A DNA stretch of 64,000 bases. It comes from Sphingobacterium sp. CZ-UAM. Its GTDB lineage: Bacteria; Bacteroidota; Bacteroidia; Sphingobacteriales; Sphingobacteriaceae. Below the pieces are notes generated by a model, which saw nothing but the letters and a program-made list of their open reading frames with translations, was not told the DNA's origin and did not search any database. Position numbers and translations under genes: made by a program. This document shows, in pieces, positions 44,867 through 54,035 of this stretch; the first letter of the stretch is position 1, and every line of letters starts with the position of its first letter. Location: contig NZ_MTCM01000011.1 in assembly GCF_002000245.1 (NCBI RefSeq), forward strand, positions 1 through 64,000, in the 5' to 3' direction.

Positions 44867-46774
44867 ATGGGTAATTTATGGAGAGGGGGCTTGTCCATCA
44901 ACAAGCCGCGTTGGATCATATTGCTATTGGATATGATTATTGTAGCTGCCGCTTTTTTTGCCAGTTATGTGCTAATTTTTAAGCATAGAGGGGGTGTGGA
45001 GCTTGACAACATGGCCAGACAGGCACTACTTGTTTCGATAGTATATTTAATATGGTTTTGTATTTTCGGCACATTTAAAGGTGTTGTCCATAAGACTGGG
45101 ATTCGTGAATTGCAACGTATTGTGCTGGCCATTGGATTGGCCTATTTTTCCACTGCGCTGATTTGTAAAGTAATTGAGTGGCTATACCCATCCTATGATG
45201 ATATGCTTCCTTTTTCGGATACGCAGCTGCTTTTTCACGCGTTGATTGCCGGTTTTGGCATGACTTTCAGTAGGGTACTGTATCGCGCATTATACCATGA
45301 GCTGATGTGGGGTAAAGATAACCGTATTCCGGTGATTCTTTTTGGTGCCGGTAATATGGGAAATACCACCTTTCACTTTATCCATACTACTTCGCGGAAT
45401 AAATACCGGATTGTCGCGATTATGGACGATAATCCACATCGTATCGGTAATCGTATCCAAGGATTTAAAATCCACGACATTAATACACTGAACAAAGAAT
45501 TTGCACAGCGCCATGGAAATGCCTCCGAAATTATTATCGCCGTGGATGACCGTAAACCGGAGCGATTGAACACGGTGTTTAAGCTTGCCGAACCGATTCC
45601 ATTGATTGTTAAAATTATTCCGGATACGGCACGTCTATTGGCGGGTGAAGTGGCTACAAGACAAATCCGAAGTTTACGGATCGAGGATTTACTGGGACGG
45701 AAAGCCATTGATCTGGATAATCCTACCATAGCTTCCGAGATGAAAGGCCAGATTGTACTGGTCACAGGTGGAGCGGGTTCTATTGGTGGCGAACTGGTAC
45801 GGCAGCTTGCACATACCGATTTGAAACAGCTTATCGTGCTCGATCAGGCTGAATCTGCTTTATATGATATTCAACAGGAACTGAGTAACAGCGATCATTT
45901 CTCGCGTTGTAACTTTGTTGTTGGGAACGTTCGCGATGAGGCTTTTATGGATACCTTGTTCCAATTTTATAGACCGACCTATGTTTTCCATGCGGCAGCT
46001 TATAAGCATGTGCCACTAATGGAAGCCAACCCCTATGAGTCTATCCTAACAAATGTATGGGGCTCTTATAACGTGGCATTATTGGCCGATAAATACAATG
46101 TTTCCAAATTCGTGATGGTGTCCACAGATAAAGCGGTCAACCCGACGAATGTCATGGGAGCGACCAAACGTGTTGCCGAAATAGCTGTATCTACTGTCAA
46201 TATATACTCTAGAACGAATTTTATTGTGACCCGCTTTGGCAATGTATTAGGTTCAAACGGTTCGGTGATCCCCTTATTTGAAAAGCAGATGCTCAAGGGC
46301 GGACCGTTAACCATTACAGATCCAAATATAACCCGATATTTTATGACCATACCCGAGGCCTGCCAATTGGTACAGGAGGCTGCAGTAATGGGTAAAGGTG
46401 GAGAAATATTTGTCTTTGATATGGGCGAGCCCGTCAAAATTATGGAGCTAGCTAAGCAAATGATCCGGCTCAAAGGCTATAATTATCCGGAAGATATTGA
46501 TATTAAAATTGTTGGTCTTCGCCCTGGGGAGAAAATTTTTGAAGAGCTTTTGGCCAACGGGGAGAATACCGAAAAGACCTATCATGAAAAGATTATGATT
46601 GCTAAGGTCAATACCAGTGATATTCATCTGCAAAAAGCACGGGTAGAACAATTATGTGCATTTGCGAAAGCTGCGGATCCTAATGATGATAAAATGAATT
46701 TGGTACAGCTGATTAAGGATATCGTGCCTGAATATCGCTCCCAGAATTCAGATTTTTCGGTTTTGGACAAGTAG
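44867..46774 (+). CDS. pglF: Membrane-bound UDP-sugar 4,6-dehydratase (PglF/WbpM/CapD family)
   Basis: 635 residues. Four N-terminal membrane spans (about 17-130), a first Rossmann-like CoA-binding-type domain (ILFGAGNMGN, 158-167) and the catalytic domain with VTGGAGSIGGEL (299-310). The active-site segment is VSTDKAVNPTNVMGATK (418-434): Met430 replaces the usual Tyr of YxxxK, with Lys434 kept, exactly as in PglF/WbpM-type dehydratases. It should convert UDP-GlcNAc to the 4-keto-6-deoxy sugar used by the PglE-like aminotransferase 24 kb away. Confidence 0.9.
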   Translation: MGNLWRGGLSINKPRWIILLLDMIIVAAAFFASYVLIFKHRGGVELDNMARQALLVSIVYLIWFCIFGTFKGVVHKTGIRELQRIVLAIGLAYFSTALICKVIEWLYPSYDDMLPFSDTQLLFHALIAGFGMTFSRVLYRALYHELMWGKDNRIPVILFGAGNMGNTTFHFIHTTSRNKYRIVAIMDDNPHRIGNRIQGFKIHDINTLNKEFAQRHGNASEIIIAVDDRKPERLNTVFKLAEPIPLIVKIIPDTARLLAGEVATRQIRSLRIEDLLGRKAIDLDNPTIASEMKGQIVLVTGGAGSIGGELVRQLAHTDLKQLIVLDQAESALYDIQQELSNSDHFSRCNFVVGNVRDEAFMDTLFQFYRPTYVFHAAAYKHVPLMEANPYESILTNVWGSYNVALLADKYNVSKFVMVSTDKAVNPTNVMGATKRVAEIAVSTVNIYSRTNFIVTRFGNVLGSNGSVIPLFEKQMLKGGPLTITDPNITRYFMTIPEACQLVQEAAVMGKGGEIFVFDMGEPVKIMELAKQMIRLKGYNYPEDIDIKIVGLRPGEKIFEELLANGENTEKTYHEKIMIAKVNTSDIHLQKARVEQLCAFAKAADPNDDKMNLVQLIKDIVPEYRSQNSDFSVLDK

Positions 46775-46838
46775 TGATTGGCAAAATGGCGAATCATGAT
46801 TTATCGTGACGATTTGTAGAAAAGTGTTTGTGATAGGG

Positions 46839-46870
46839 AAAAACGGATAGCAGGAATGTTATCCGTTTTT
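46839..46870 (+). terminator. Intrinsic terminator after the pglF-like gene
   Basis: 11-bp stem aaaaacggata / tatccgttttt with a 10-nt loop, then TT. It isolates the gene as a monocistronic unit. Confidence 0.8.
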
Positions 46871-46956
46871 TTCATGGGATAGTATGACGATCAAATAACG
46901 AGAAATATCACTACTATTTAGTAAGAAATCAATAACTTTAATAAAAAACCATAGAC

Positions 46957-48270
46957 ATGAACCACGATAATTTTATGAACGCGGTTGATCGGAGTATTTC
47001 TGAGGGGGTCAAAAGAGGTATTCTCCATTTAACGCAACAAGGCCAGCTAACAACCGACAATCTCATCCGTATTAATGACGCAGAATTAGTGAATTTTACC
47101 TCTTGTAGCTATCTTGGACTGGAACATGATGAACGTTTAAAACGTGCTGCAATAGATGCCGTAGAAAAATACGGGGTGCAATTTTCCGAATCGAGGGCAT
47201 ATGTTTCCATCGATTTATACCGCGAACTGGAAGAGTTGATGAGCAAAATTTTTGAAGCTCCTACGATTGTAGCTCCTACGACCACGCTCGCGCATTTGTC
47301 TGCCATTCCTGTGATTTTGGATGCGGGTGACGCGGTTATTGCGGATCAGCAACTCCACAATTCGGTCCTGAGTGGCATCAATGTATTCCGGGCAAATTGG
47401 CCAGTTCACTTTGAGGTTCTCCGTCATAATCGTTTGGATTTATTGAAGGAACGTATCGAAATACTCCAGAAAAGCCATAACCGGGTTTGGTATTTTGCTG
47501 ATGGTATTTATTCCATGTTTGGGGATCGCTGTCCCGCCGATGAGATTTTTAATATGTTGGCAGCCTATCCTTCATTCCATACGTATATAGACGATGCACA
47601 TAGTATGAGTATATTGGGGAAAAATGGAAGGGGACACATCCTCAGCAACCATACGATACACGAAAGGATGATCGTTGCTTCGTCAATGGCCAAAGCTTTT
47701 GCGACAGGGGGCGGAATTTTGGTTTTTCCGAATAAGGAAATAGCGCGACGGGTGCGTGCCTGTGGTGCACCATTCAACTCCTCAGGACCGCTTCAACCTG
47801 CGACCTTGGGTGCCGCAGTAGCCTCGGCAAAGATTCATCTAACAGACGAAATCGCTGTGCTTCAAACCGAATTAGCGAATAGAATAAAATATGCCAATTC
47901 CTTATTTAAAGAAACTTCATTGCCCTTAATATCGAATTTTGATTCGGGTATATTCTTCGTCGGAACATCAAGAGCCGAGCTGGCTTATAGTATTATGGAA
48001 AAAATGATCAAGCGTGGATTTTTGCTGAACATTGGGGTATTTCCCGCCGTATCCCAAAATCATTCCGGCATAAGATTTACAATAACTGTACTGCAGTCCT
48101 ACGATCAGATTGAAAAGATGGTAAAGACACTCAACGAAGTATTTTTTGAAACGTTAATGGAACACAACTATTCGGTAGATCAGATCTATCGTGCCTTTAG
48201 GGTCGTTGCCCGCTTGGAGGATCGTCCCGCAGGTGAATTCGTTAGCGAAGATACCGTTGAAAATGAGTAG
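46957..48270 (+). CDS. Alpha-oxoamine synthase-like PLP enzyme
   Basis: 437 residues, fold-type I aminotransferase close to 2-amino-3-ketobutyrate ligase / 8-amino-7-oxononanoate synthase / serine palmitoyltransferase: NFTSCSYLGLEHDERLKRAA, SESRAYVSIDLYRELEELM, YIDDAHSMSILGKNGRG (PLP Asp) and the lysine segment SSMAKAFATGGG. It differs from BioF and Kbl in having SRAY instead of SR...GT and in an extra C-terminal extension. Substrate unknown; acyl-CoA condensation with an amino acid is the family reaction. It is monocistronic and faces a TetR gene. Confidence 0.75.
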   Translation: MNHDNFMNAVDRSISEGVKRGILHLTQQGQLTTDNLIRINDAELVNFTSCSYLGLEHDERLKRAAIDAVEKYGVQFSESRAYVSIDLYRELEELMSKIFEAPTIVAPTTTLAHLSAIPVILDAGDAVIADQQLHNSVLSGINVFRANWPVHFEVLRHNRLDLLKERIEILQKSHNRVWYFADGIYSMFGDRCPADEIFNMLAAYPSFHTYIDDAHSMSILGKNGRGHILSNHTIHERMIVASSMAKAFATGGGILVFPNKEIARRVRACGAPFNSSGPLQPATLGAAVASAKIHLTDEIAVLQTELANRIKYANSLFKETSLPLISNFDSGIFFVGTSRAELAYSIMEKMIKRGFLLNIGVFPAVSQNHSGIRFTITVLQSYDQIEKMVKTLNEVFFETLMEHNYSVDQIYRAFRVVARLEDRPAGEFVSEDTVENE

Positions 48271-48361
48271 AATTCAAGAGATTTTCGGGAAACTTGGAAT
48301 TATTGGTGGCATAGATAGCTTAGATTTATGCCTATATTAACTGCTGTAATTAAAAATCTAC

Positions 48362-49027
48362 TTATTTGGCGGGTTCTTCCACGGAGTTATAAGCCCAGCC
48401 CAAAATATTCTTAATGGAATCTTTTATCCTATTTAACCCTTCTGGCGTGGAGATATCAATCTCACAGACGGTACTTTTTGTATGTACCGAATGAAGAACA
48501 AGATAGTAAATACCGGCAACGAGAATTGTGACAACTGCCCGCAGGTCAAGATCCTTACCTTGAAGTTCCTTGTCTGCAAAAGCGAAAAACAGCGCGCTCA
48601 TCTTTTCCCGTTCCTGAGAAATCTCAGACATAAGGATCGACTCTTCGCAGATCTGCCAGGCTAATATCTTTTGCATTTCGGTATTGGTCAGAAAATCTTC
48701 AAATTGATTTAGTAATAACGATTCCAAAAAACCTCTTGATCCGACCTCGGGCGCATTCCCAAAAAATTCGACGGCGTTCACGGTCGCAGAAAGCCAATAG
48801 TCTTTGCCCCTGATGTATGTTTCTACCAGGTTGTCCAATGTGCCAAAGTATAAACCAATAAGCTTACGGTCAACACCTGCCTTTTTTGAAATATTAGCGA
48901 TGGTAAGTCCAGGGTAACCTTTTTCTTTGAGAACTTCTCCAACGGCAGCAATTAGCTTGCCCATGGTCCGCTCTTTATTATTCTTTTCGCCCTGATATTG
49001 CTTTCTCGACTGTTGTTTATTGGTCAT
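48362..49027 (-). CDS. TetR/AcrR-family regulator
   Basis: 221 residues. After a polar N-terminal tail, the DNA-binding domain is KLIAAVGEVLKEKGYPGLTI ANISKKAGVDRKLIGLYFGT (residues about 24-63), followed by a helical ligand domain with YRGKDYWLSATVNAVEFFG-like sequence. Typical repressor sensing a small molecule. It ends 92 bp from the convergent oxoamine synthase gene. A palindrome 5 bp upstream of its start suggests autoregulation. Confidence 0.85.
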   Translation of the reverse strand: MTNKQQSRKQYQGEKNNKERTMGKLIAAVGEVLKEKGYPGLTIANISKKAGVDRKLIGLYFGTLDNLVETYIRGKDYWLSATVNAVEFFGNAPEVGSRGFLESLLLNQFEDFLTNTEMQKILAWQICEESILMSEISQEREKMSALFFAFADKELQGKDLDLRAVVTILVAGIYYLVLHSVHTKSTVCEIDISTPEGLNRIKDSIKNILGWAYNSVEEPAK

Positions 49028-49031
49028 AATA

Positions 49032-49072
49032 CTGTTTGAAACAGAAAGATTTGCGTATTAATATCAAAGATA
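49032..49072 (-). promoter_or_regulatory. Promoter and candidate operator of the TetR gene
   Basis: On the minus strand TATCTTTG (49065-49072) matches the -7 consensus TAnnTTTG; a good -33 element is not visible. Between it and the ATG lies ctgtttgaaacag (49032-49044), a 6-bp-arm palindrome with one central base, a likely TetR operator. Confidence 0.45.
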
Positions 49073-49254
49073 TAAAAAAATCAACTTAGCTTATATTTAA
49101 TTAGCTAAAGTTTGTAAATTATTTAAGTATTTGGTTAGAAAAACTCTTAGACAAAGCGTTAAAATTGATTGCTCATTCCTTTTGAATGAACAAAATAAAC
49201 CTGCTTATCGAAATCATATGGGACTCAGATATATTAAGAATTGACGGGCGGATC

Positions 49255-50424
49255 CTAACGCTTCTTTGCATATGTTGGTTTTTTCAGAATATTTTTAAGT
49301 TCTCCTGCTGTATAGGGCTTACACGCTGCTGGAATGATTTTAAATCCACAGGCCACACGTAGTCCATTGATATTGTGAAAACGATTGTCGTAAATATCTC
49401 TGGTATATCCCGTCAATTCAAACAGTTTTGATCGGGGCATGCCGTTTTCAAAACCGTGTTCAATACTTTTACGCTTATAGAGATCGACGAGCTGCTTTTT
49501 GCTCAATTTGCATCGTTCAGGTGTGCTATGGGCGGGCTTTTGACCAAAAGATTGGATAAAATGGTTCAAGCGTTGACCGGTCTTCCACGTCATTGCTCCG
49601 CTAGTTATCCCCATTTTGGCTTCCAGTTCTTTCGTCGTCGGGGTTCTGCCGAGTTCTTTTGCGAGACTGAGGTAATAATCCTTGATACTAAACCTGGTTA
49701 CCGGAATTTTGGTCCCAGCGAGATAACATAGGTTGTTCCAGCCAAATTTGTCCACCAGATACCAGACCGAAGGATAATTTTCGGGTTTAAGCCGTTTGTA
49801 ATCTTTATAGTGTTTAATATGATGCTTTTTGATCAGCTGGATTACTGCTGCTTTAGCCTCGGATTCGGTCATGGTAGTTACTCTGAAATAAGAGTGCAAG
49901 CCCGCATATTCAAGGACATCTGCCCATGTATTGACCTTGAAATGGATAAAGTAAGACTTATAATTATAGAGGCCATTTTTATGGACACAATCCCCGACAG
50001 TTGGAGAACGATGGTGCTTGATATAAAATTTAACCAGCGAGTTTTTAAGCTTTCCAATAGAAGGTATCCGGCGGTCATTGGGGGCAAAACCAGCTGCAGC
50101 TATAAACTTGTTCCAAGTGCCAAAATATTTACGGACATTTGTTGATTTTGCCGAAAATTCCCTGCGCATGGGAATGCGGTCATTTTTTTTGTAAAAGTCA
50201 TTTAGCAAGACGAGTAGCTCAGCTTTGATTTCTTCCGCTGTTTTATTGATACGGGGCTTAAGTCCTGCCGCCAGAATAAAATTGTTCCATGACCCAAAGT
50301 AGCGTCGTCCAATGGTGTTGATGTTTTCCATTTCACGACGAATAGGTGTTCTGCCGTGCTGCTTATAAAATTCTTGAACTTTCGAAAAAGCTTCTTGTAT
50401 TGTCTTTTCCTCAGTAGGTCTCAA
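49255..50424 (-). CDS. Protein built of homing-endonuclease-associated (HNH_repeat) units
   Basis: 389 residues made of about six copies of a ~55-residue unit. The clearest are GRTPIRREMENINTIGRRYF plus GSWNNFILAAGL, then DRIPMRREFSAKSTNVRKYF plus GTWNKFIAAAGF; later units decay (HRSPTVGD, GRTPTTKELEAKMG). This is the PF18780-type repeat, a predicted DNA-binding module usually attached to HNH nucleases, but no HNH or other nuclease motif is present. Translation begins at TTG 50424; a stop lies five codons upstream and the next ATG would remove the first unit. An array of palindromes lies 142 bp upstream. Confidence 0.75.
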   Translation of the reverse strand: MRPTEEKTIQEAFSKVQEFYKQHGRTPIRREMENINTIGRRYFGSWNNFILAAGLKPRINKTAEEIKAELLVLLNDFYKKNDRIPMRREFSAKSTNVRKYFGTWNKFIAAAGFAPNDRRIPSIGKLKNSLVKFYIKHHRSPTVGDCVHKNGLYNYKSYFIHFKVNTWADVLEYAGLHSYFRVTTMTESEAKAAVIQLIKKHHIKHYKDYKRLKPENYPSVWYLVDKFGWNNLCYLAGTKIPVTRFSIKDYYLSLAKELGRTPTTKELEAKMGITSGAMTWKTGQRLNHFIQSFGQKPAHSTPERCKLSKKQLVDLYKRKSIEHGFENGMPRSKLFELTGYTRDIYDNRFHNINGLRVACGFKIIPAACKPYTAGELKNILKKPTYAKKR

Positions 50425-50565
50425 ATCGTATACTTTTTATTGGTTATTTACTATAATTATTTACAATAAATATATACATTTATTTTTGAAGTTAAATGTG
50501 GGTGTTTAAAAGGCTGTATGCAATTAGGGTGCAATCACTACTTTCATGGGAAATCTACAAGTACC

Positions 50566-50709
50566 TATCTAGGTATAAATTTTTCCAACCGTGTTTATAG
50601 TATAGCAATTCTGGTAAGAAATTTACCAGTCTTAATGTGCCTTGGTATAAGTTTTACCAAGCATGTTCATAATAGGGCATTTCTCGGTAAAAAATTACCA
50701 TCCGGCAAA
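50566..50709. repeat. 72-bp tandem repeat carrying GGTA/TACC palindromes
   Basis: Two direct copies, 50566-50637 and 50638-50709, about three quarters identical by eye with a one-base shift. Each carries two palindromes. Copy 1 has a decayed one near 50569-50588 and ctggtaa-gaaat-ttaccag at 50611-50629. Copy 2 has cttggta-taagttt-taccaag at 50641-50661 and ggtaa-aaaa-ttacc at 50686-50699. The open frame across the region is a by-product of the repeats. Confidence 0.6.
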
Positions 50710-50911
50710 CAATAAAAGACAGGAAGGAGAAAGCTCTTAGGACAGGCATAGAAAAATGCAAAAGAGGGATCAATTTATTGGTATAGCTTCAAGTCATAAA
50801 ATTCACTATATTTAATTGGTTAATAGCCAGTGTTTAGCAGCGTTCTGCTGTGTGGTACGCATCTTTGAATATTTCCCAATTTTAATTTATTAAATAGAAA
50901 ATAAAAACAAT

Positions 50912-51412
50912 ATGAGTCTAAAAACATCTATTACAAACAGTGTTGATTATAACATTTGGGTCATCGAACAGTTAGTTGCGTGGCTGAGGGGCTACCCTGA
51001 GGAATTGTTACAAACAGAATGTCCGTCGAGTTTCAGTAGTATTGCAAAAACGCTCAAACACATTAGCGATACACAATTGTATTGGTCATCGATGATCAGG
51101 GGGACGGCGACACCAAGCTTTGATTATATCGCTACATCGGTGGATGTTGAAACAGAAATGAACAACATCGTTAATGAAGCCAAACTTTTAGCTGCCTATG
51201 TAAAGGAAAATACTGAAGCGATGAATGAACCTCATCTCATCGAATCACAATGGTTCTCTTCTAATTTTCCCAAGTATGAATACCTCCAGCATTTGATTAT
51301 CCATACAACGTATCACCGCGGTCAGATAGTCACCATAGGGCATCATGTAGGTGTTCTGAAAGCGCCTATGCTGGACTATAATTTTTGGAATGTGATGCGG
51401 CAGCAGAAATAA
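50912..51412 (+). CDS. DinB-like four-helix-bundle protein
   Basis: 166 residues. The DinB superfamily pattern is present: SVDYNIWVIEQLVAWLRGYP at the start, a His in the KHISDTQLYWSSMI helix, and a final HLIIHTTYHRGQIVTIGHHV with two spaced His, giving a three-His metal site. Such proteins are putative metal-dependent thiol transferases or hydrolases. Monocistronic; no regulator seen. Confidence 0.85.
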   Translation: MSLKTSITNSVDYNIWVIEQLVAWLRGYPEELLQTECPSSFSSIAKTLKHISDTQLYWSSMIRGTATPSFDYIATSVDVETEMNNIVNEAKLLAAYVKENTEAMNEPHLIESQWFSSNFPKYEYLQHLIIHTTYHRGQIVTIGHHVGVLKAPMLDYNFWNVMRQQK

Positions 51413-51445
51413 CATTAAGGCAACTTTGGATCATTAACGCTTGTC

Positions 51446-51571
51446 ATGAAACTAAAAGATATAAATAACAGATACATTGGAAATTGGAAAGGTAATCATA
51501 GGTTGATTCTAAGTTGGCAGCCCGATTCGGATTTCGATTCTGATTCTTTGTTCATCAATAGTAAAAGCTAG
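51446..51571 (+). pseudogene. Truncated start of a gene
   Basis: ATG 51446 opens 41 codons: MKLKDINNRYIGNWKGNHRL, ILSWQPDSDFDSDSLFINSK, then Ser and a stop. The IGNWKGxxRLxLSW pattern looks like the first strands of a beta-barrel lipocalin/DUF1579-like protein, but the frame ends abruptly. It probably is a remnant. Confidence 0.35.
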
Positions 51572-51954
51572 TTTATCGTACATAAAAGAGTAATGATTGG
51601 TTATTAAAGCAAAAGACACGCCCTGGGACGCTGTTCTGATGGGTAGCGTGGCGTGTACTGTTGATGCAACTATAAGCACCTGCTCAATGGGGCGTTAACA
51701 GCATTGATGGGTACACTTGTTAGCTTCCTATTGAGTAGAGTCCTGAATAGGATCTTCAGGCGAAAGTGAACAGTGCGCATCTACTTTAGGTGCCCATTTT
51801 GAAGGATAATTGGTATTTATACGTTGGATATGTATTTATACTTTTTTATAGCTTGCTGGATACGGGTATTATTTGCGCTATGCTGGAATGGCATAAAGTT
51901 TGGATTTAAACTCTTGGTTTTAATAAAATTTAGATTAACATATACACACGAACT
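51572..51954. other. Gene-free stretch
   Basis: About 380 bp. Contains an acacgcc / ggcgtgt inverted repeat near 51619-51654 and no convincing frame. The promoter of the lipoprotein gene is presumably near its right end. Confidence 0.4.
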
Positions 51955-52350
51955 ATGAGAAAATTTATTCAAACATTGGGTTTAGGCATGCTTATTTTGA
52001 CAACTGTAATTGGTTTTACTTCATGTAGCAAAGATGATGATCCTGCAGACAACAACCTTTTTATTGGTAAATACGAAGGGAAAATCGCATTTGACGACCT
52101 AAAGGACAACAGTAAGGATGTAGCTTCTGCTGACGGTACGGTTACCGTAACGAAAACAGGCAATACTTATAACTTTGCTTTTGGCAATAGTATTCCCAAT
52201 CTCAATGGCGTTGACTTTGAAGAGAAAGACAATGTGTTGATTAATATTGGCTCGGCCGGTACGGGCGTGATCCGTATTGATGCGGGTAAATTAACCATCG
52301 GTTATACCAAAGATGACCAGGTCTGGACAGCTGATTGTCAACGTAAATAA
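51955..52350 (+). CDS. Small lipoprotein, unknown function
   Basis: 131 residues. Lipoprotein signal MRKFIQTLGLGMLILTTVIG ending FTSCSKDDD; the acidic stretch after the Cys is common for surface-exposed Bacteroidota lipoproteins. The rest is beta-rich (GTVTVTKTGNTYNFAFGNS, IRIDAGKLTIGYTKDDQVW), resembling small lipocalin-like or META-like folds. No known family recognised. Followed by its own terminator. Confidence 0.7.
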   Translation: MRKFIQTLGLGMLILTTVIGFTSCSKDDDPADNNLFIGKYEGKIAFDDLKDNSKDVASADGTVTVTKTGNTYNFAFGNSIPNLNGVDFEEKDNVLINIGSAGTGVIRIDAGKLTIGYTKDDQVWTADCQRK

Positions 52351-52376
52351 CAGTAACATTTAGTATATTTTTTATG

Positions 52377-52405
52377 AGCCATTTCTATCAAGGAATGGCT
52401 TTTTG
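52377..52405 (+). terminator. Terminator of the lipoprotein gene
   Basis: 7-bp stem agccatt / aatggct with a 10-nt loop, followed by TTTTT. Confidence 0.65.
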
Positions 52406-52442
52406 GTAAAAAAACGGCCTGCGCTAATCAAAGTGCAGGCCG
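52405..52442 (-). terminator. Terminator of the gldL-gldM operon
   Basis: Perfect 8-bp stem cggcctgc / gcaggccg; on the minus strand it is followed by seven T. It ends the operon right after gldM, so no gldN follows. Confidence 0.8.
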
Positions 52443-52469
52443 AATGTATATATAGTAGGGGTGATTTTT

Positions 52470-54005
52470 CTAATTTGCTGTTAGCGCGACAGCATTGAGC
52501 TGTCTTGCTGTTCCATCTGGTCCCACGGCAACGATATTGTCAAAAATAACCCGAGTACCCGGAACGATGCCATTTAAGGCCGATGACATGCTGGAGCTCA
52601 GCTGTCCGCCCGAAGTGGACAGCACGATCGCATCGGCACGTGGCTTGGCCAAGATCATGGTAAACTTGGTCACCCTGAAAGAAGCATCAAAGTCAAAATT
52701 GTCCAGTTTGGCAAATAAAGCATTCTGTGCCTTGAGCGCTACAGTGGCCATGGATCCGCCAGTTTTGCCAGCAAATTTGGCAATCGGATCAGGGATTCTT
52801 TTGACACGGAATTCGGTCGAACTCAAGGTCTGTGTTTTGCCCGGTGCGACTTCGGCCGAGACGGAGATACGGGCTGTGCCCGGTGAACTGACACGCACAT
52901 TATATTTTCCGCCACCTGCACTGGATATGCTTCCACCGCTCATGCTTACCCGGATTTTATCCGTAGGCGTTCCCGGAGCAGAAACGGAGATGGGATTATT
53001 GACCCCGATATACAGTACATTCATTTTATCCGGGGATACCACCGCCGAAGGCCGTGCCACCTGGTAGGTCTGCTGTGGCGTCCGGTATTCTTTAAAGGTG
53101 CCATCGGTCTGTTTGACCCGGATCACGCCGGTCCAGCTAAAAATTCCCTCCCGGCTGGTCGGTACGCTGTACACCCCTTTGCCATCTACGATCTGTAACG
53201 CAGAGCCGTTGACCGAAATGGCTGGCTGGGATTTTGAATCGGATGCCGTCAAAAAGACTTCAGCTTTGTAGGGCTGCCCCTGTACCAAATAGGAGGTAGG
53301 TGCAACAGCTACTGCAGCAAATTTGTCCAGATTGACTACTGCCTGATCCATTTTGCCCAGGATAATCTTGACGACATCAGACTCCGCGTTCTGTGCGTCG
53401 GTCTGGATCTTGGTCAGAATGGTCATCGCTGCGGTCAATGGCGTGCCACTGCCAAAATTGATTTCTTCCCAGGTTTTTTTTCCGTTCACCGATTTCTCCG
53501 GATTTTTGGCTTCCAATGAAAAAGATACCAATTTCTGCTCTTCAGGGGTAAGTAATGCCAATAATTTGGTACGGGTCTCATTGATTTTGTCTTTCAGGAG
53601 CGTTCCTTTTTTCTCGTTAATCATAAGATTGGGTGAGATATCCTCATTTTCCCGTTTCACGAGATCGCCCTTCTCCTCATCATAGCCGCCGCCCTGTTTG
53701 ACAAATTCTTCTTTAAGGGAAACAATATATTTATCCAGTTCGCCAATAATGGCCTGTGCCTTTTTCGCCTTATCGTAGATCGGTTTGGCACGTGCCGGCT
53801 CTTCTTTTAATTTGGTATGTTCAAATGCTGCGAACAGCTGTTGTACAGCCGTGTTGACATTGGTCTTGGATGTCTCGAGACTATTGTTGATATTTTTGAA
53901 TGCGTCCAAGATAGAATCCGGTACATTGAGTGCCAGTAAAGCAAGCAGTACCAGATAGAGGATGCCGATCATCCGCTGTCTTGGCGTTTCTCTTCCTAAA
54001 GCCAT
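52470..54005 (-). CDS. gldM: Type IX secretion / gliding motor protein GldM
   Basis: 511 residues. N-terminus MALGRETPRQRMIGILYLVL with Arg9, as in Flavobacterium GldM, then a single membrane span and a long periplasmic part (about 35-511) containing the GldM domain series, ending ARQLNAVALTAN. With GldL it forms the proton-driven inner-membrane motor that powers gliding and type IX export; its periplasmic end contacts the GldKN ring. It lies 30 bp after gldL and a terminator follows. Confidence 0.95.
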   Translation of the reverse strand: MALGRETPRQRMIGILYLVLLALLALNVPDSILDAFKNINNSLETSKTNVNTAVQQLFAAFEHTKLKEEPARAKPIYDKAKKAQAIIGELDKYIVSLKEEFVKQGGGYDEEKGDLVKRENEDISPNLMINEKKGTLLKDKINETRTKLLALLTPEEQKLVSFSLEAKNPEKSVNGKKTWEEINFGSGTPLTAAMTILTKIQTDAQNAESDVVKIILGKMDQAVVNLDKFAAVAVAPTSYLVQGQPYKAEVFLTASDSKSQPAISVNGSALQIVDGKGVYSVPTSREGIFSWTGVIRVKQTDGTFKEYRTPQQTYQVARPSAVVSPDKMNVLYIGVNNPISVSAPGTPTDKIRVSMSGGSISSAGGGKYNVRVSSPGTARISVSAEVAPGKTQTLSSTEFRVKRIPDPIAKFAGKTGGSMATVALKAQNALFAKLDNFDFDASFRVTKFTMILAKPRADAIVLSTSGGQLSSSMSSALNGIVPGTRVIFDNIVAVGPDGTARQLNAVALTAN

Positions 54006-54035
54006 TTTTTCTGATTTAAGTAATACAAGGGTAAA

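Noticed and set aside
50518..50715. 65-residue protein or a CRISPR-like array
   Set aside because: The repeats are two 72-bp imperfect units with palindromes, not a repeat-spacer array; the frame is a by-product of the repeats.
52495..53067. 190-codon plus-strand frame antisense to gldM
   Set aside because: It is antisense to a well-supported gene; composition is Ser/Thr/Pro rich without a motif.
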